This document shows, in pieces, positions 1-8,235 of a stretch of DNA of 64,000 nucleotides. Under the pieces are notes generated by a model. The model had not been told where the DNA came from. It worked only from the letters and a program-made list of their open reading frames with translations, and searched no databases. The position numbers were made by a program, and so were the translations under genes. The DNA is from Schaalia sp. lx-260 (GTDB lineage: Bacteria > Actinomycetota > Actinomycetes > Actinomycetales > Actinomycetaceae), in the NCBI RefSeq assembly GCF_021083645.1, contig NZ_JAJNRQ010000003.1, positions 124,001 through 188,000 of the forward strand, in the 5' to 3' direction. Positions within the stretch are counted from its first letter, which is position 1, and every line of letters starts with the position of its first letter.

Positions 1-38
1 TTAGCAGCGCTGACAAGTTTCGCATTAGGAGAACCCAT
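1..38 (-). CDS. Start of a phage major tail (tube) protein, partial
   Basis: Only the first 12 codons are in the window: an ATG at 38 opens a frame reading MGSPNAKLVSAA and running off the left edge. A GAAAGG ribosome-binding site lies about 10 nt upstream. In siphophages the gene after the tail terminator is usually the major tail protein, and this N-terminus (Met, small polar residues, Pro-Asn-Ala) resembles those proteins. The product call is inference from gene order; the frame itself is short. Confidence 0.4.
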   Translation of the reverse strand, partial: MGSPNAKLVSAA

Positions 39-78
39 TTTCTCTATGCCTTTCATTCAAAAGTGTGCAGTAATAGAT

Positions 79-105
79 CAGCTATCCGGATTTTCCGGAT
101 AGCTG
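79..105. terminator. 11-bp perfect hairpin between tail terminator and tail-tube genes
   Basis: Arms CAGCTATCCGG and CCGGATAGCTG flank a 5-nt ATTTT loop. It follows the leftward tail-terminator gene (ends 126) and precedes the next leftward start at 38. There is no clear U-tract on either side, so it may be a weak terminator, a processing site, or an mRNA stabiliser ahead of the highly expressed tail gene. Confidence 0.4.
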
Positions 106-125
106 CGGCCCCGGTCAGAATCTTC

Positions 126-479
126 TTACGCGCCGGGGAAAACACTCACAACAACCGTGAGCTGATAACGCGGGCACGCAGAAGCCGGATCAGGAAAGTT
201 GTACACGCTCTCCACACTCACCCGCCCCACTTGGGGAAGCTCCCACGCGCGCATCACAATAGAGGCCACCTCATCTGCGAGCGCTGCTGCGCTTCTTCGG
301 GTGGGTGCCCATGCTTGTATTGCTAGGGTCGCTGTGTCGTCAAGGTGTGTGCGTGCGCCGCCTGTGCGTTCTACTGTGACAAAGGTGGGTGGGCGCGTGG
401 CGGGGATTTGCGCGTAGGCTTTTACCCCTTCTGCGAGATGACGTGAGAGGTGCTGGATGATGAGTGCTTCAGTGTTCAT
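126..479 (-). CDS. Phage tail terminator-like protein
   Basis: 117 residues, all soluble. Size, position (last of four small genes between capsid and tail tube) and pattern (N-terminal helix, then beta-rich segments with GGARTHLDDTATLAIQAWA and a C-terminal YQLTVVVSVFPG strand) fit tail terminator/minor capsid proteins that cap the tail tube and join it to the head. The start overlaps the upstream stop by 4 nt (ATGA), so the genes are translationally coupled. No catalytic motif is expected. Assignment rests mostly on synteny. Confidence 0.55.
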   Translation of the reverse strand: MNTEALIIQHLSRHLAEGVKAYAQIPATRPPTFVTVERTGGARTHLDDTATLAIQAWAPTRRSAAALADEVASIVMRAWELPQVGRVSVESVYNFPDPASACPRYQLTVVVSVFPGA

Positions 480-703
480 CCGTGCACCGCTTTTAGTAGT
501 GTGTTTTCGCGTGCGTTTCGTTCACGGGCGTGCTCGGTTGCTGTGCGTACAAGGCCGTGCGGCCTATCTGTCCACACCACGTCGCCCACAAAGCCCTCGC
601 CTGCTCGTGTGGCGAGGTCGCGTGTTTTTTGTTCGATCACTGGTTCTAGTGCGCGCGCGAGCTCATCAAAGTTGATGTCGAGTTTGGTTTGTGTTCGGCC
701 CAT
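476..703 (-). CDS. HK97 gp10-like neck protein
   Basis: 75 residues. It begins with a helix containing DINFDELARALEPVIEQKTRDLATRA and ends with an Arg-rich segment (RTATEHARERNARENTLLKAV), the usual layout of short HK97-gp10-like head-tail proteins in actinobacterial siphophages, which are often longer (100-150 aa). It sits between the head-closure protein and the tail terminator, overlapping the latter by 4 nt. Role in head-tail joining is inferred from position and length. Confidence 0.5.
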   Translation of the reverse strand: MGRTQTKLDINFDELARALEPVIEQKTRDLATRAGEGFVGDVVWTDRPHGLVRTATEHARERNARENTLLKAVHG

Positions 704-715
704 GATTAGGCTCCT

Positions 716-1054
716 TTATCCTTGGACGAGTCGTGCTGTCACTTGCCGGTTCCACGGGGTAGGCGTATTTGCTATCTGGTAGGCGATCGGGTTACCGACC
801 ACGTCGTAGACCTCGCCTCGAACTCTCACGCGTTTTGCGCGCAGGCTCGCCGTATAGGTTTTCGGGAAATGAAGCTGGATTTCAAGAGCATCACCATCAG
901 GGCGGATCGAACCATCAAGGTCCCTTGTTGATGCGGGTGCGACGAGAACGTTTTCCACATCCCCCTCAATCATCCACTCAACTGTCATCTCGTTAAAATC
1001 ATCCTCACCCGCCGTGCGGCAAGCAAGGATTGTGATGGTTTCGCCGTGGATCAT
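716..1054 (-). CDS. Phage head closure (stopper) protein
   Basis: 112 residues from the ATG at 1054. That start is preferred over one five codons upstream because it forms an ATGA overlap with the upstream stop and has GGGGAG 7 nt before it. The protein is beta-rich, with the pattern ITILACRT, VLVAPAST, LEIQLHFPK and VRVRGEVYDVVGNP expected of head closure proteins (small beta-barrels plugging the connector after packaging). Third gene after the capsid gene, as in many siphophages. Confidence 0.55.
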   Translation of the reverse strand: MIHGETITILACRTAGEDDFNEMTVEWMIEGDVENVLVAPASTRDLDGSIRPDGDALEIQLHFPKTYTASLRAKRVRVRGEVYDVVGNPIAYQIANTPTPWNRQVTARLVQG

Positions 1055-1509
1055 AGGAGTACTCCCCACGGTCGCTTGATCGGCATGTTGCCGATCGGGC
1101 TTGTTTCAAATGCGCCACCGCGTGTGAGTCCCAGACGCTTCCTATGCACCCGGGTGAAACTCATTTGCCCAACGGGCATCGAGTAGGTCGTCGACTGTGA
1201 ATACGGGCCGCCACTCATCGATGCTTGCGTTGCGCCGAAGGCTGCGTAGGGGTCTGCCTGGGTGCGTGCCGCATAGTGGACCATGTCGCACACAACATCG
1301 GCAGCAGTATCGGCGCGAACTATTCCCTTGTCGATCAGCTGCTCGATGTTGTAGCCTCCGGCTGCCAGCTCATCTCGAACGATCCGTGATGCCCTCGCCA
1401 GTTGCGCGTCAAGCACATGTGCGAGGGCATCGTCTGGATCGCCATAAACGGCCCGGTAGTCGTCGGCTGAGGCGAGCGTGAAACCTGTGTCGGGTTTTTC
1501 TTCTGCCAC
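1051..1509 (-). CDS. Head-tail adaptor, Gp19/Gp15/Gp42-like
   Basis: 152 residues. The N-terminal half is helical (DDYRAVYGDPDDALAHVLDAQLARASRIVRDEL) and the C-terminal half holds the SQSTTYSMPVGQMSFT...LGLTRGGAFETSPIG region with the family-typical late 'G.A.E.SP' segment, as in Gp19/Gp15/Gp42 adaptors of actinophages. These proteins form the ring on the portal. It lies just downstream of the capsid genes and is coupled to the stopper gene by ATGA. Confidence 0.65.
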   Translation of the reverse strand: MAEEKPDTGFTLASADDYRAVYGDPDDALAHVLDAQLARASRIVRDELAAGGYNIEQLIDKGIVRADTAADVVCDMVHYAARTQADPYAAFGATQASMSGGPYSQSTTYSMPVGQMSFTRVHRKRLGLTRGGAFETSPIGNMPIKRPWGVLL

Positions 1510-1527
1510 GACTACGCCCCTCCTTGC

Positions 1528-1785
1528 CTATTCGACAGACGTGGGTTTCTTGCGTGTGATACCAAAGCTGGCGAAGCTCTTTTCGAGCTTGACTGCCACA
1601 GTCTTTGATACCAGCGCTACCCCATCGACAAACTCAACCTTCGGTGAAGTGACGAGCAGCTGAGGGAAGGCCGGTGAATACACCTCAACAAGACTAGAAG
1701 AAACAGTCTTGGTATCCTCGGCCCTCTCAGCTGCTTCAGTATTCTCAGGGGATTTATCCTGCTGATTCTTACGTGTCGTGGACAT
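1528..1785 (-). CDS. Small phage protein after capsid gene, unknown
   Basis: 85 residues from the ATG at 1785, a few bases after the capsid stop; a start ten codons upstream would overlap the capsid gene and looks less likely. The first 35 residues are charged and disordered (Lys/Glu/Asp/Thr); the rest is beta-like (LVEVYSPAFPQLLVTSPKVEFVDGVALV). Small genes at this place are common in actinophages; some encode head fibre, decoration or capsid-assembly proteins. No motif decides between these. Confidence 0.55.
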   Translation of the reverse strand: MSTTRKNQQDKSPENTEAAERAEDTKTVSSSLVEVYSPAFPQLLVTSPKVEFVDGVALVSKTVAVKLEKSFASFGITRKKPTSVE

Positions 1786-1789
1786 CAGA

Positions 1790-2755
1790 TCACTCTGCGA
1801 CTGAGAGGACACCATGAGACTTTTCGTTGCCGTAGATCAGACCGATTTCACCGTAGATCTGAATCTTATCGGACGATCCGGTCTTAGCTAGAGGCTCAGC
1901 AAAGAAATGCCCCTTGCCGGGGACTTCCAAGAACGCTGGCTTGAGCTGTTCAAGCGAGGCGACAATCAGCTTATTAACCGGGGCGTAACGGTTCAGCATG
2001 ATGTTACAGCGACCAAAATCAGTTTCGATGGTCTGAAGATTCACGCCACCAACGTCGCGCATGGCCTCCTGATAGTTCGCTTCCTTAATAAAGATACGCG
2101 ACAGAGCACGCTTCAAAGACGCATTCACAATGATCGTCCGCGTCTCAGATTCCTGGATACCGCCGTTCTGCCAGACTTTTTGCATCAGATCGAGAATGTC
2201 CTCAGCCATGAGATTTATAGCAGTGTGTTCAGTTGTCGCAACGTTCGTCTTGATTGCCTCGATCAGGCCCCGAGTCTTACGCGCCGACGTGTTGTCCGTC
2301 GGGTTAGCGAACTTACCTGTCAGGAAGGTTTTTTCAACATCACGGGCAATCTGCTTGAGTTGCTGCTCGATCTGCCACGTGACCTCGTCAGCCGGATATG
2401 TCTGGCCGCCGATCTGCACGGTTGCTGCACCATCAGTAGAAACCTGGCGAGTGGCAGACTGGCGCGTGTACGACACAGCAACAGCTTCCTGATGGATTTC
2501 CAGCACGTTCGTTTCGTTAAAACGCTTACGCTCGGAATACTCCGAGACATCCGCTCCTTCGAGACGCTGACGTGAATCTTCAGCATCACGCAGGTCATAA
2601 CCTTGCCAACCAAAAACGGTTGACCCCACAGACTCCCCGCCCGTTAATCCACCGATCGCAGACAAAAGCGGAGTGTCTTCTGGCGAGGCTGAAAACAGCT
2701 CACCAACGTAGTTGGGGAGGTTATAAGTCGTCCCCATTTCAGAAATTGTAGGCAT
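1790..2755 (-). CDS. Major capsid protein, SU10-like HK97 fold
   Basis: 321 residues. The ATG at 2755 has GGAGGG 6 nt upstream; a start five codons further up lacks this. The sequence (ISEMGTTYNLPNYVGELF, TPLLSAIGG, VFGWQGYDL, EAVAVSYTRQSATRQV, TFLTGKFAN, VNASLKRAL, GRCNIMLNRY) matches the SU10/DUF5309-type major capsid proteins of HK97 fold. It forms the icosahedral shell. It follows an acidic scaffold gene, with adaptor genes downstream: the standard head module order. Confidence 0.85.
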   Translation of the reverse strand: MPTISEMGTTYNLPNYVGELFSASPEDTPLLSAIGGLTGGESVGSTVFGWQGYDLRDAEDSRQRLEGADVSEYSERKRFNETNVLEIHQEAVAVSYTRQSATRQVSTDGAATVQIGGQTYPADEVTWQIEQQLKQIARDVEKTFLTGKFANPTDNTSARKTRGLIEAIKTNVATTEHTAINLMAEDILDLMQKVWQNGGIQESETRTIIVNASLKRALSRIFIKEANYQEAMRDVGGVNLQTIETDFGRCNIMLNRYAPVNKLIVASLEQLKPAFLEVPGKGHFFAEPLAKTGSSDKIQIYGEIGLIYGNEKSHGVLSVAE

Positions 2756-2803
2756 AGTTGCCCTCCTCATTGAATAGTGATTGATTGCTTGAATGTTGAT
2801 GTG

Positions 2804-3421
2804 TTACTGCCGGGCAGCCAGCTCGCCGATCTTCATCGTCTTCAGCTTCGCTGCCAGCTTGTGGTCACCAGACTTTTCTGCCGCGCGGATTTGCTCATCT
2901 AAACTCAAATCCGCGCGCCGAGTCGGATAATGACCAGCCCCCGAATCACCCGCCACACCACCAAAGCCCGCGAGCGCCTTTTTGAGTTCTTCGCCGTGGG
3001 CTTCGATGTCTTCGAGAGTGTCGCCGCGTAGGAGGTTTTCTGGGATGCCTTTGTCTTGAGCGACCTGGGATTTCCACCCTGCGATCTCGTCGGCGTGCTC
3101 AAACTCGATGATCTTGGCTTGAAGGTCCTCGATTGTCGTGTCCTTGTCGGCAATGAGTTCTTTGAGTTCTTCGATCTGTTTGAGGTTGGCTTTTGAGCGG
3201 TTTTCCCACTCTCGAGCGTGTTTCTTCCAATCAGTTGTCGGCTCTGTCGTGTCAGAATCGGAGTCTGGGTCATCATCAACGTCTGAGTCGGTGTCGGATG
3301 TGTCCGAATGGGTCTGGCCCTGAGGGGTTGTGGTGTTGTCGGTGGTTGAGGTTGGTTCCTTTACGGAATTCTTTACTGGAATGTCTGAGGTCTTGTCGAT
3401 GTTGACGGTTGACTGAGCCAT
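2804..3421 (-). CDS. Phage scaffolding protein
   Basis: 205 residues from ATG 3421, which has a GGAAAGG ribosome site; the frame stays open 15 codons further up without one. The first 70 residues are very acidic and low complexity (Asp/Thr/Ser runs, SDTDSDVDDDPDSDSD). A central coiled coil follows (ENRSKANLKQIEELKELIAD to EFEHADEI), then a basic C-terminus (LAAKLKTMKIGELAAR) of the kind that binds capsid protein. This architecture and the place directly before the capsid gene identify a scaffold that is lost during maturation. Confidence 0.8.
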   Translation of the reverse strand: MAQSTVNIDKTSDIPVKNSVKEPTSTTDNTTTPQGQTHSDTSDTDSDVDDDPDSDSDTTEPTTDWKKHAREWENRSKANLKQIEELKELIADKDTTIEDLQAKIIEFEHADEIAGWKSQVAQDKGIPENLLRGDTLEDIEAHGEELKKALAGFGGVAGDSGAGHYPTRRADLSLDEQIRAAEKSGDHKLAAKLKTMKIGELAARQ

Positions 3422-3454
3422 GATGAGTGTTTCCTTTCCGGAAATTGGTATGAG

Positions 3455-3481
3455 AAAACCCCGCAACCCTTCGGTGCGGGG
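3455..3481 (-). terminator. Rho-independent terminator, first of a tandem pair
   Basis: On the minus strand the stem CCCCGCA/TGCGGGG closes a 9-nt loop and is followed by TTTTC. It sits just before the scaffold gene (start 3421), inside the late operon, and nearly repeats the terminator 45 bp upstream. Confidence 0.75.
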
Positions 3482-3497
3482 ACAACTAGTGGGTATA

Positions 3498-3530
3498 AGA
3501 AAACCCCGATAGCCATTAGCTAACGGGGTT
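3498..3530 (-). terminator. Rho-independent terminator, second of a tandem pair
   Basis: Stem AACCCCG/CGGGGTT with inner TAGC/GCTA pairing, followed on the minus strand by TTTTC. It directly follows the small gene ending at 3545, so it ends the terminase-portal-MuF transcript. With the second terminator it insulates the scaffold/capsid genes, which then need either antitermination or a promoter between 3421 and 3500. Confidence 0.75.
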
Positions 3531-3544
3531 CACTCACGAATGGG

Positions 3545-3850
3545 TTAGGCGATACTGGCGGCCTTTTGACGCAGCTTCTTCTGAGCTTTTTCCAAGTCAC
3601 GAAATTCGGGAGCCCAATACGGGTCTTCTGGTATTTCAGCACGCAACCGGGCCATGAGCTCATCAGGCAGAATCACGTCACCGTTGATGAGCGGACTCAA
3701 AATGAAAATGAAAGCGGTGCCCGGATCCATCTCGTAATATTGATCCCCTATAGCAACCTGCCCGTAGGGATCACGAGTCTGAGCCGCATACACATGTAGA
3801 TCGTCATAGAGCTTGCGGACCTCCATCATTTCATCCAACACTGCGTTCAC
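3545..3850 (-). CDS. Small protein after MuF-EndoU gene, candidate immunity protein
   Basis: 101 residues, not recognised as a known family. It has a charged N-terminal helix, an aromatic and acidic middle (GDQYYEMDPGTAFIFILSPLINGD) and a Lys/Arg-rich C-terminal helix (RDLEKAQKKLRQKAA). It starts 3 nt after the EndoU-tailed head protein and is followed at once by two terminators, so it is co-transcribed with the toxin-like gene and is not part of the usual head gene set. Immunity genes of polymorphic toxins occupy exactly this position. The function is inference from context. Confidence 0.5.
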   Translation of the reverse strand: MNAVLDEMMEVRKLYDDLHVYAAQTRDPYGQVAIGDQYYEMDPGTAFIFILSPLINGDVILPDELMARLRAEIPEDPYWAPEFRDLEKAQKKLRQKAASIA

Positions 3851-3853
3851 CTC

Positions 3854-5050
3854 CTACGGCAACCCTTGATACGCGGTTTTGATCTCCAACGCACCTGCTT
3901 TATTTCGATGAATAGCCACTGTTACTACTTCGCCTCTAATAGTAGCCGATAAAGGGGCAAGCGACTCCCCGTCCCAATAATTTTCAAGGACTTCCCGTAT
4001 AGCGTTAGTGATGTCACGCTGCGTCCACGACTGCGAAAACTCGCTACGCGGCCTCATCCCCTTAACCTTCCACCCGTGACCATACATGTGTCCGCCACCG
4101 TATTTCGGATTCCCACCATAGAAGATGTGCTCAAGCGTCCTCGATGTCAACACCGGAAGCGTGTTGGGCCAATCCGAGGGAGGAAGCGGCGGGTCCACTG
4201 GCCGTACTTTGAAGTGAGGATCTGGCTTTGATGGTAATCGTAGGATTTCTTGACGTCGCCGCTTCTCATACGCCCCAAGATCAAGAGACTTGTCAGGAGT
4301 TGTACCTTTCGGTAGTTCCGGCCATTTCCCGTCTGTGTACTCCTGAGGCCGCAAAGCACGCATCTCCTTGAGAATGTCATTGATCGACGCGCCCACACCC
4401 GCTTTACCTTTTGCTTCCTCGTACAAGGCGTAATAACGATCTGGATCATAGCCTTCAAGATGGGCAGCCTTACGGTCAAAGTTGGGAACAATATCGCAAT
4501 CGCAATCATCATGTTGCTTCTGGCCACGCGCATCAGCTTGGGACTGATACACCCAGCCACGTGATGCCAGCATCGTACAAAACGCACACGTTCGAGCACC
4601 GCGCGGGACTCGCGCCCATCGAGGTTTCGCCGGATCCAAATGCACACATCTGGCAATCGTGTCCCGCTGCTCATACTTCATCCAGTTCGCTAAACTCCCC
4701 TCAAGCACCCGGCGCGTACGATCTGGATCATCACCCCACAGGTGCCCGGCAGCCCACCGAACTGTCTGCTTGATCTTCTCCTCTTCAATCCCCTGGGATG
4801 TCACCGCACGATAGACAGGCAAGCCCGCAGTTTTCGCGCGCACATCCTCATACCACTCAGCAGCCGCAGCAACAGCGAGATTCCCATACACGCGTTCAAG
4901 CGCTGGCACCAACTCCAACAAGGCATCACGCGTGGCCTCGGGGTCTGACAAGTCCATGAGGGCCCACCCACGACGCATTGCTTGGCGCACCAAACGCACA
5001 ACCGTATCCTGCGCGGCCTGTAATTTCGCCAGCTCCGCCCGAGTCGTCAA
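3854..5050 (-). CDS. Minor head protein (MuF/VG15-like) with C-terminal EndoU nuclease domain
   Basis: 398 residues. Residues 1-250 are a head morphogenesis domain carried on or injected with the portal: long helices and the family's cysteine/histidine cluster (CAFCTMLASRGWVY, HDDCDCDIVP). A Pro-rich linker (about 285-300) leads to an EndoU-like ribonuclease domain starting with LEHIFYGG, then GGGHMYGHG, SEFSQSWTQRDITNAI and GEVVTVAI. Candidate catalytic histidines are H308 and H321. Such fusions are MuF-type polymorphic toxins delivered with phage DNA or acting in the lysogen. Lies between portal and a possible immunity gene. Confidence 0.8.
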   Translation of the reverse strand: MTTRAELAKLQAAQDTVVRLVRQAMRRGWALMDLSDPEATRDALLELVPALERVYGNLAVAAAAEWYEDVRAKTAGLPVYRAVTSQGIEEEKIKQTVRWAAGHLWGDDPDRTRRVLEGSLANWMKYEQRDTIARCVHLDPAKPRWARVPRGARTCAFCTMLASRGWVYQSQADARGQKQHDDCDCDIVPNFDRKAAHLEGYDPDRYYALYEEAKGKAGVGASINDILKEMRALRPQEYTDGKWPELPKGTTPDKSLDLGAYEKRRRQEILRLPSKPDPHFKVRPVDPPLPPSDWPNTLPVLTSRTLEHIFYGGNPKYGGGHMYGHGWKVKGMRPRSEFSQSWTQRDITNAIREVLENYWDGESLAPLSATIRGEVVTVAIHRNKAGALEIKTAYQGLP

Positions 5051-5053
5051 CGC

Positions 5054-6709
5054 CTACGCCTCCTCAAGATTTTCCGCAGCCTTTTCCGGTAAACGTAGTG
5101 ACACAGGAACCGCGCCAGTAAGCTCCACACCCTCAATATTTAAGAGCTTTGCAGCTGACCGTGGTTCCACACCAGCTCTCACCGCGACACCTAACGCGTC
5201 AAAGCGGGCTTTCATGTCCGCTGAATCAACGCCCCCCCCCGCCTTGAGCGCGGTGCTTTCCTGCTGGACGGGTTGATTAGGTTGAGGCGTGGATGGTTGT
5301 TGGTCTTGTGGGTTGAGCCGGTCGAGAATCCCAACAGACTCAGCCCGGCGTTTATCCGCGAGCAAACGAGCAATCTGAGCTGAGGAATACCCTAATTCTT
5401 CAAGCACCACCGTAGACTCTGCCATCCACGGGAGAACCTGCAACTGCTTAACAATGGCATCGGACTGAGAAACAATCGACGGATGCGCCGGATCACCCCA
5501 CCGAGTCGTAATCCCCAACAGCTCCAGTGGCGCCTCAGTCAGCCCGTCTCGCAGCATCACCGCGTGCCGGTAAATCCGCTTAAGCACAATATCAGCGATA
5601 CGCTGCACATTCTTAGCTTTAATCACCAGATCCTCACGGGCCGCATACACCGACTCCGCTGACGACGGATTATCCTGAATGACACCAAGGGAGGAAACAG
5701 GAAGCGAGGTCACGCCAGCAAACTCCGTAGCCAAAGCCCGCAACTGATCCACATATGGCTGCGCGGACTGCTGAGGCAAAGTCGTAACCTCCGGAATCTC
5801 ACCTTCCTCATCACGAGTCACACCCTTAACGGAACCAAGCCGCCATTTCCACTCTTTGATCTGCTCGAACACGTCCGCATCCACACCACGCATCAAAATA
5901 CCCGGCGCAGTAAATAACTCAGCCGCCAACTCACCACGAATTACCGTGCGCATCGCCCGCTGAGTAATAGACATGACATCACGTGAAATCCGCGAGCGCC
6001 CCATTGGACGATCAAGGGAGGGCTCGAATGGGATCGCTTCGATCATGGCTTGTCCGATGCCGTGGGCATCAACCGTGACCACGTTCCATGTTTGTGTTTT
6101 GGCGAGTACGTAGGTGATGTTTGGTGTGTAAAAGCTCATTCGTGTGGGTGCGCCTGAGTCGTCTACATCATCAACTGTGAGTCCGTGGGATATGCGTCTG
6201 CGGACTCTGTCCCATAGGCCAGCTGCCCAGTCTGCTGAGTGTCCTTGGATGATGACTTCTGGTTCGCCCAGCACCGGGTTTCCTTTGCGTAGGGTGAGGA
6301 AGGCGACGCTCATTGTGAGAGAGGCTGGGATGGTTTGGGCGATTTCTTGTTCAAAGTTGTTGGCTTGGAGAAGTTCTTGGAGGCCGTGTGGGTCGTCTTG
6401 GCCGTCTTTGGATGTTGTGCCGTCCCAGTTGATTAGGTCTGATAATCCGAATACGGCTTTTCGTGGCCAGCCGATAACTACACCTAGTTGACTGGAGATG
6501 TCGTCAGGTACCGATAGGTCGAGGTTATCTGGTGTGATATGCCCATCGAGGTATGCTTGGCGGAGTGCGTTGCGAGGCTGTTTTACTCTCCATAGTTCAA
6601 CGCACAGTTCTAGCGCGTGTTGGTCGTCTGGGGTTAGTGCCTCGACTTTGGGGGCTGGGACGTTGAGGGGGTGGGCCAGAATGAATTTACGGGCTCCGAC
6701 TGTTGTCAT
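5054..6709 (-). CDS. Phage portal protein, SPP1 gp6-like
   Basis: 551 residues, normal length for the family. It follows the large terminase with an ATGA overlap and precedes the MuF gene, the usual order. Recognisable portal segments include VIGWPRKAVFGLSDLINWDG, TMSVAFLTLRKGNP, SFYTPNITYVLAKT, FEPSLDRPMGRSRISRDVMS, a stem/crown region VTSLPVSSLGVIQDNPSSAES and the helical C-terminus. It forms the dodecameric DNA channel at one capsid vertex. A run of nine G (minus strand, 5232-5240) encodes glycines near residue 490, in the dispensable tail, and may be prone to slippage. Confidence 0.85.
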   Translation of the reverse strand: MTTVGARKFILAHPLNVPAPKVEALTPDDQHALELCVELWRVKQPRNALRQAYLDGHITPDNLDLSVPDDISSQLGVVIGWPRKAVFGLSDLINWDGTTSKDGQDDPHGLQELLQANNFEQEIAQTIPASLTMSVAFLTLRKGNPVLGEPEVIIQGHSADWAAGLWDRVRRRISHGLTVDDVDDSGAPTRMSFYTPNITYVLAKTQTWNVVTVDAHGIGQAMIEAIPFEPSLDRPMGRSRISRDVMSITQRAMRTVIRGELAAELFTAPGILMRGVDADVFEQIKEWKWRLGSVKGVTRDEEGEIPEVTTLPQQSAQPYVDQLRALATEFAGVTSLPVSSLGVIQDNPSSAESVYAAREDLVIKAKNVQRIADIVLKRIYRHAVMLRDGLTEAPLELLGITTRWGDPAHPSIVSQSDAIVKQLQVLPWMAESTVVLEELGYSSAQIARLLADKRRAESVGILDRLNPQDQQPSTPQPNQPVQQESTALKAGGGVDSADMKARFDALGVAVRAGVEPRSAAKLLNIEGVELTGAVPVSLRLPEKAAENLEEA

Positions 6710-8235
6710 GTGAGTGCCTTAGCCTTTCTTCCGGGATGTCGACGTGTTTTCTTTGCCGCATACACGGCGGCGCTGACAGCTTCTAATGGGGTTTCGTCAC
6801 CATCTTTTGTTGTCGCTTTCCATCCATAGGCCCCGTCTTTTCTGCGCACTTGACGGTCACACACTGCTACAGAAGAATTCAACGCATCATCTGGGGTTCC
6901 TTGAGGGTGAGTGATTTTTCCTGCGCGCAGTGATTCAAATGTGGTTGAGCACGCCTCAAAATACTCACTCGTTGTCATGACATGCACAATCTTGCGTGGC
7001 ACGCCGCGCTCATGCAATGCTTCAGCTAAAGCAGGCCCACCAGAGCCACCCAATAAATTAATCTGCGCAGTGCGCCTCTGACGTTCAGCTAGCCAATCAG
7101 CAACTCGTTGGATGCTTTGCTCAGATGAGCCTGTGAAAGTGTCAATAATGTTGACGTGGATCCGTGCGTTTAAGCCGGACCCTTCTTTTACTGCCCCGGC
7201 GAGCGCTTGTCGTTTTCCGTCTGCACTAAATGCCACGGCAAAACTTCTGATTCCGTTGGTGGGGGCGGGGCTGGTGGTCTCGTCCCATAGTTGGGGGCTG
7301 ATTGCTCTGGTTGCTCCTGCGTGGGTTGGCCAAGCTCCGAGGCGTTCACGGGCAAAGCCTTCGGGTGATAGTGAGGTGTGTTCGCCTTCGATGAGGGTGA
7401 TTTGGAGCCGTCCTGCTTCTAGGGCGGGGTTGCATGCGGCCCATAGGGCGCGGTCGCTGGTGTCGAGTTGCTGTGTGGGGTCGGGGGACCATTCGTGCCA
7501 TGTGAGGTTGTGTGCTGGATGGTCTGCGAGCGCGGCGTTTCGGTGGCGTTCAAAAATTTCACCTGAGGCGTTGGGGCCTGGGGGTGTTCCCACGATGAAC
7601 CATTGGGAGTTGTGGAGGGGGCCTGCGCTAGTTGTGGGGGTTTGAGCTTCGAGTGCGTCCTCGGTGAGTTCTTGGGCTTCGTCGAAAACGAGTACGTCGG
7701 CTGTGAAGCCTCGTGCGGAGGATTTAGAGCGGGCTACTACTCGTAGTGCTCCACCGGGGATGCCTCGGTGTTTATCTGGTTTGAGTTTGATTTCTTCTTG
7801 CCCGTTCACGTTTCGTACATACTCAACGAGGGCGTTAAGTTCGGGGTATTTTGCGTTGGGGTCGTTTGCGCCATCTCCGAAAAAGTGCTTAAACCGTCGA
7901 AAATGTGCTTGGGCTGTTTTGACTTCATGGGCTGAGTGCAAAATATGTTCGCCTAGCCCGACCATGCCAAAAAGTTCTCGTATTTCAAGGAGCGCATTTT
8001 TGCCGTTTTGACGTGGAACCGAAAGACCGTGCTTAAGGACCTTCCAGCGATTGTGAGCATCAGCCATCATCCAGTCTGATAGCACGAGTTCTTGCCACGG
8101 GTCAGGGACAAGCCCATAGGAGGCCGCAAGCTCGCAGGCAAGATCAGCATAATTTTTAGCTGCTTTTGCGGGGGCGATTCTGATTCGCGGCTCTTGACTG
8201 TCGTTTGGCCAAGCGGTCCTTAAACGAGATGACAT
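6706..8235 (-). CDS. Terminase large subunit
   Basis: 509 residues. The ATPase domain has an atypical Walker A (GLSVPRQNGKN, residues 70-80), the adenine-binding Q motif before it (DPWQELVLSDWM) and Walker B VLVFDEAQE. The C-terminal half is the RNase H-like nuclease (FAVAFSADGKRQALAGAV with a catalytic Asp; AVCDRQVRRKDGAY). It packages DNA through the portal and cuts genome ends. It overlaps the upstream small-subunit frame by 80 nt; the start at 8235 has GGAGAA about 10 nt upstream but remains uncertain. Confidence 0.9.
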   Translation of the reverse strand: MSSRLRTAWPNDSQEPRIRIAPAKAAKNYADLACELAASYGLVPDPWQELVLSDWMMADAHNRWKVLKHGLSVPRQNGKNALLEIRELFGMVGLGEHILHSAHEVKTAQAHFRRFKHFFGDGANDPNAKYPELNALVEYVRNVNGQEEIKLKPDKHRGIPGGALRVVARSKSSARGFTADVLVFDEAQELTEDALEAQTPTTSAGPLHNSQWFIVGTPPGPNASGEIFERHRNAALADHPAHNLTWHEWSPDPTQQLDTSDRALWAACNPALEAGRLQITLIEGEHTSLSPEGFARERLGAWPTHAGATRAISPQLWDETTSPAPTNGIRSFAVAFSADGKRQALAGAVKEGSGLNARIHVNIIDTFTGSSEQSIQRVADWLAERQRRTAQINLLGGSGGPALAEALHERGVPRKIVHVMTTSEYFEACSTTFESLRAGKITHPQGTPDDALNSSVAVCDRQVRRKDGAYGWKATTKDGDETPLEAVSAAVYAAKKTRRHPGRKAKALT

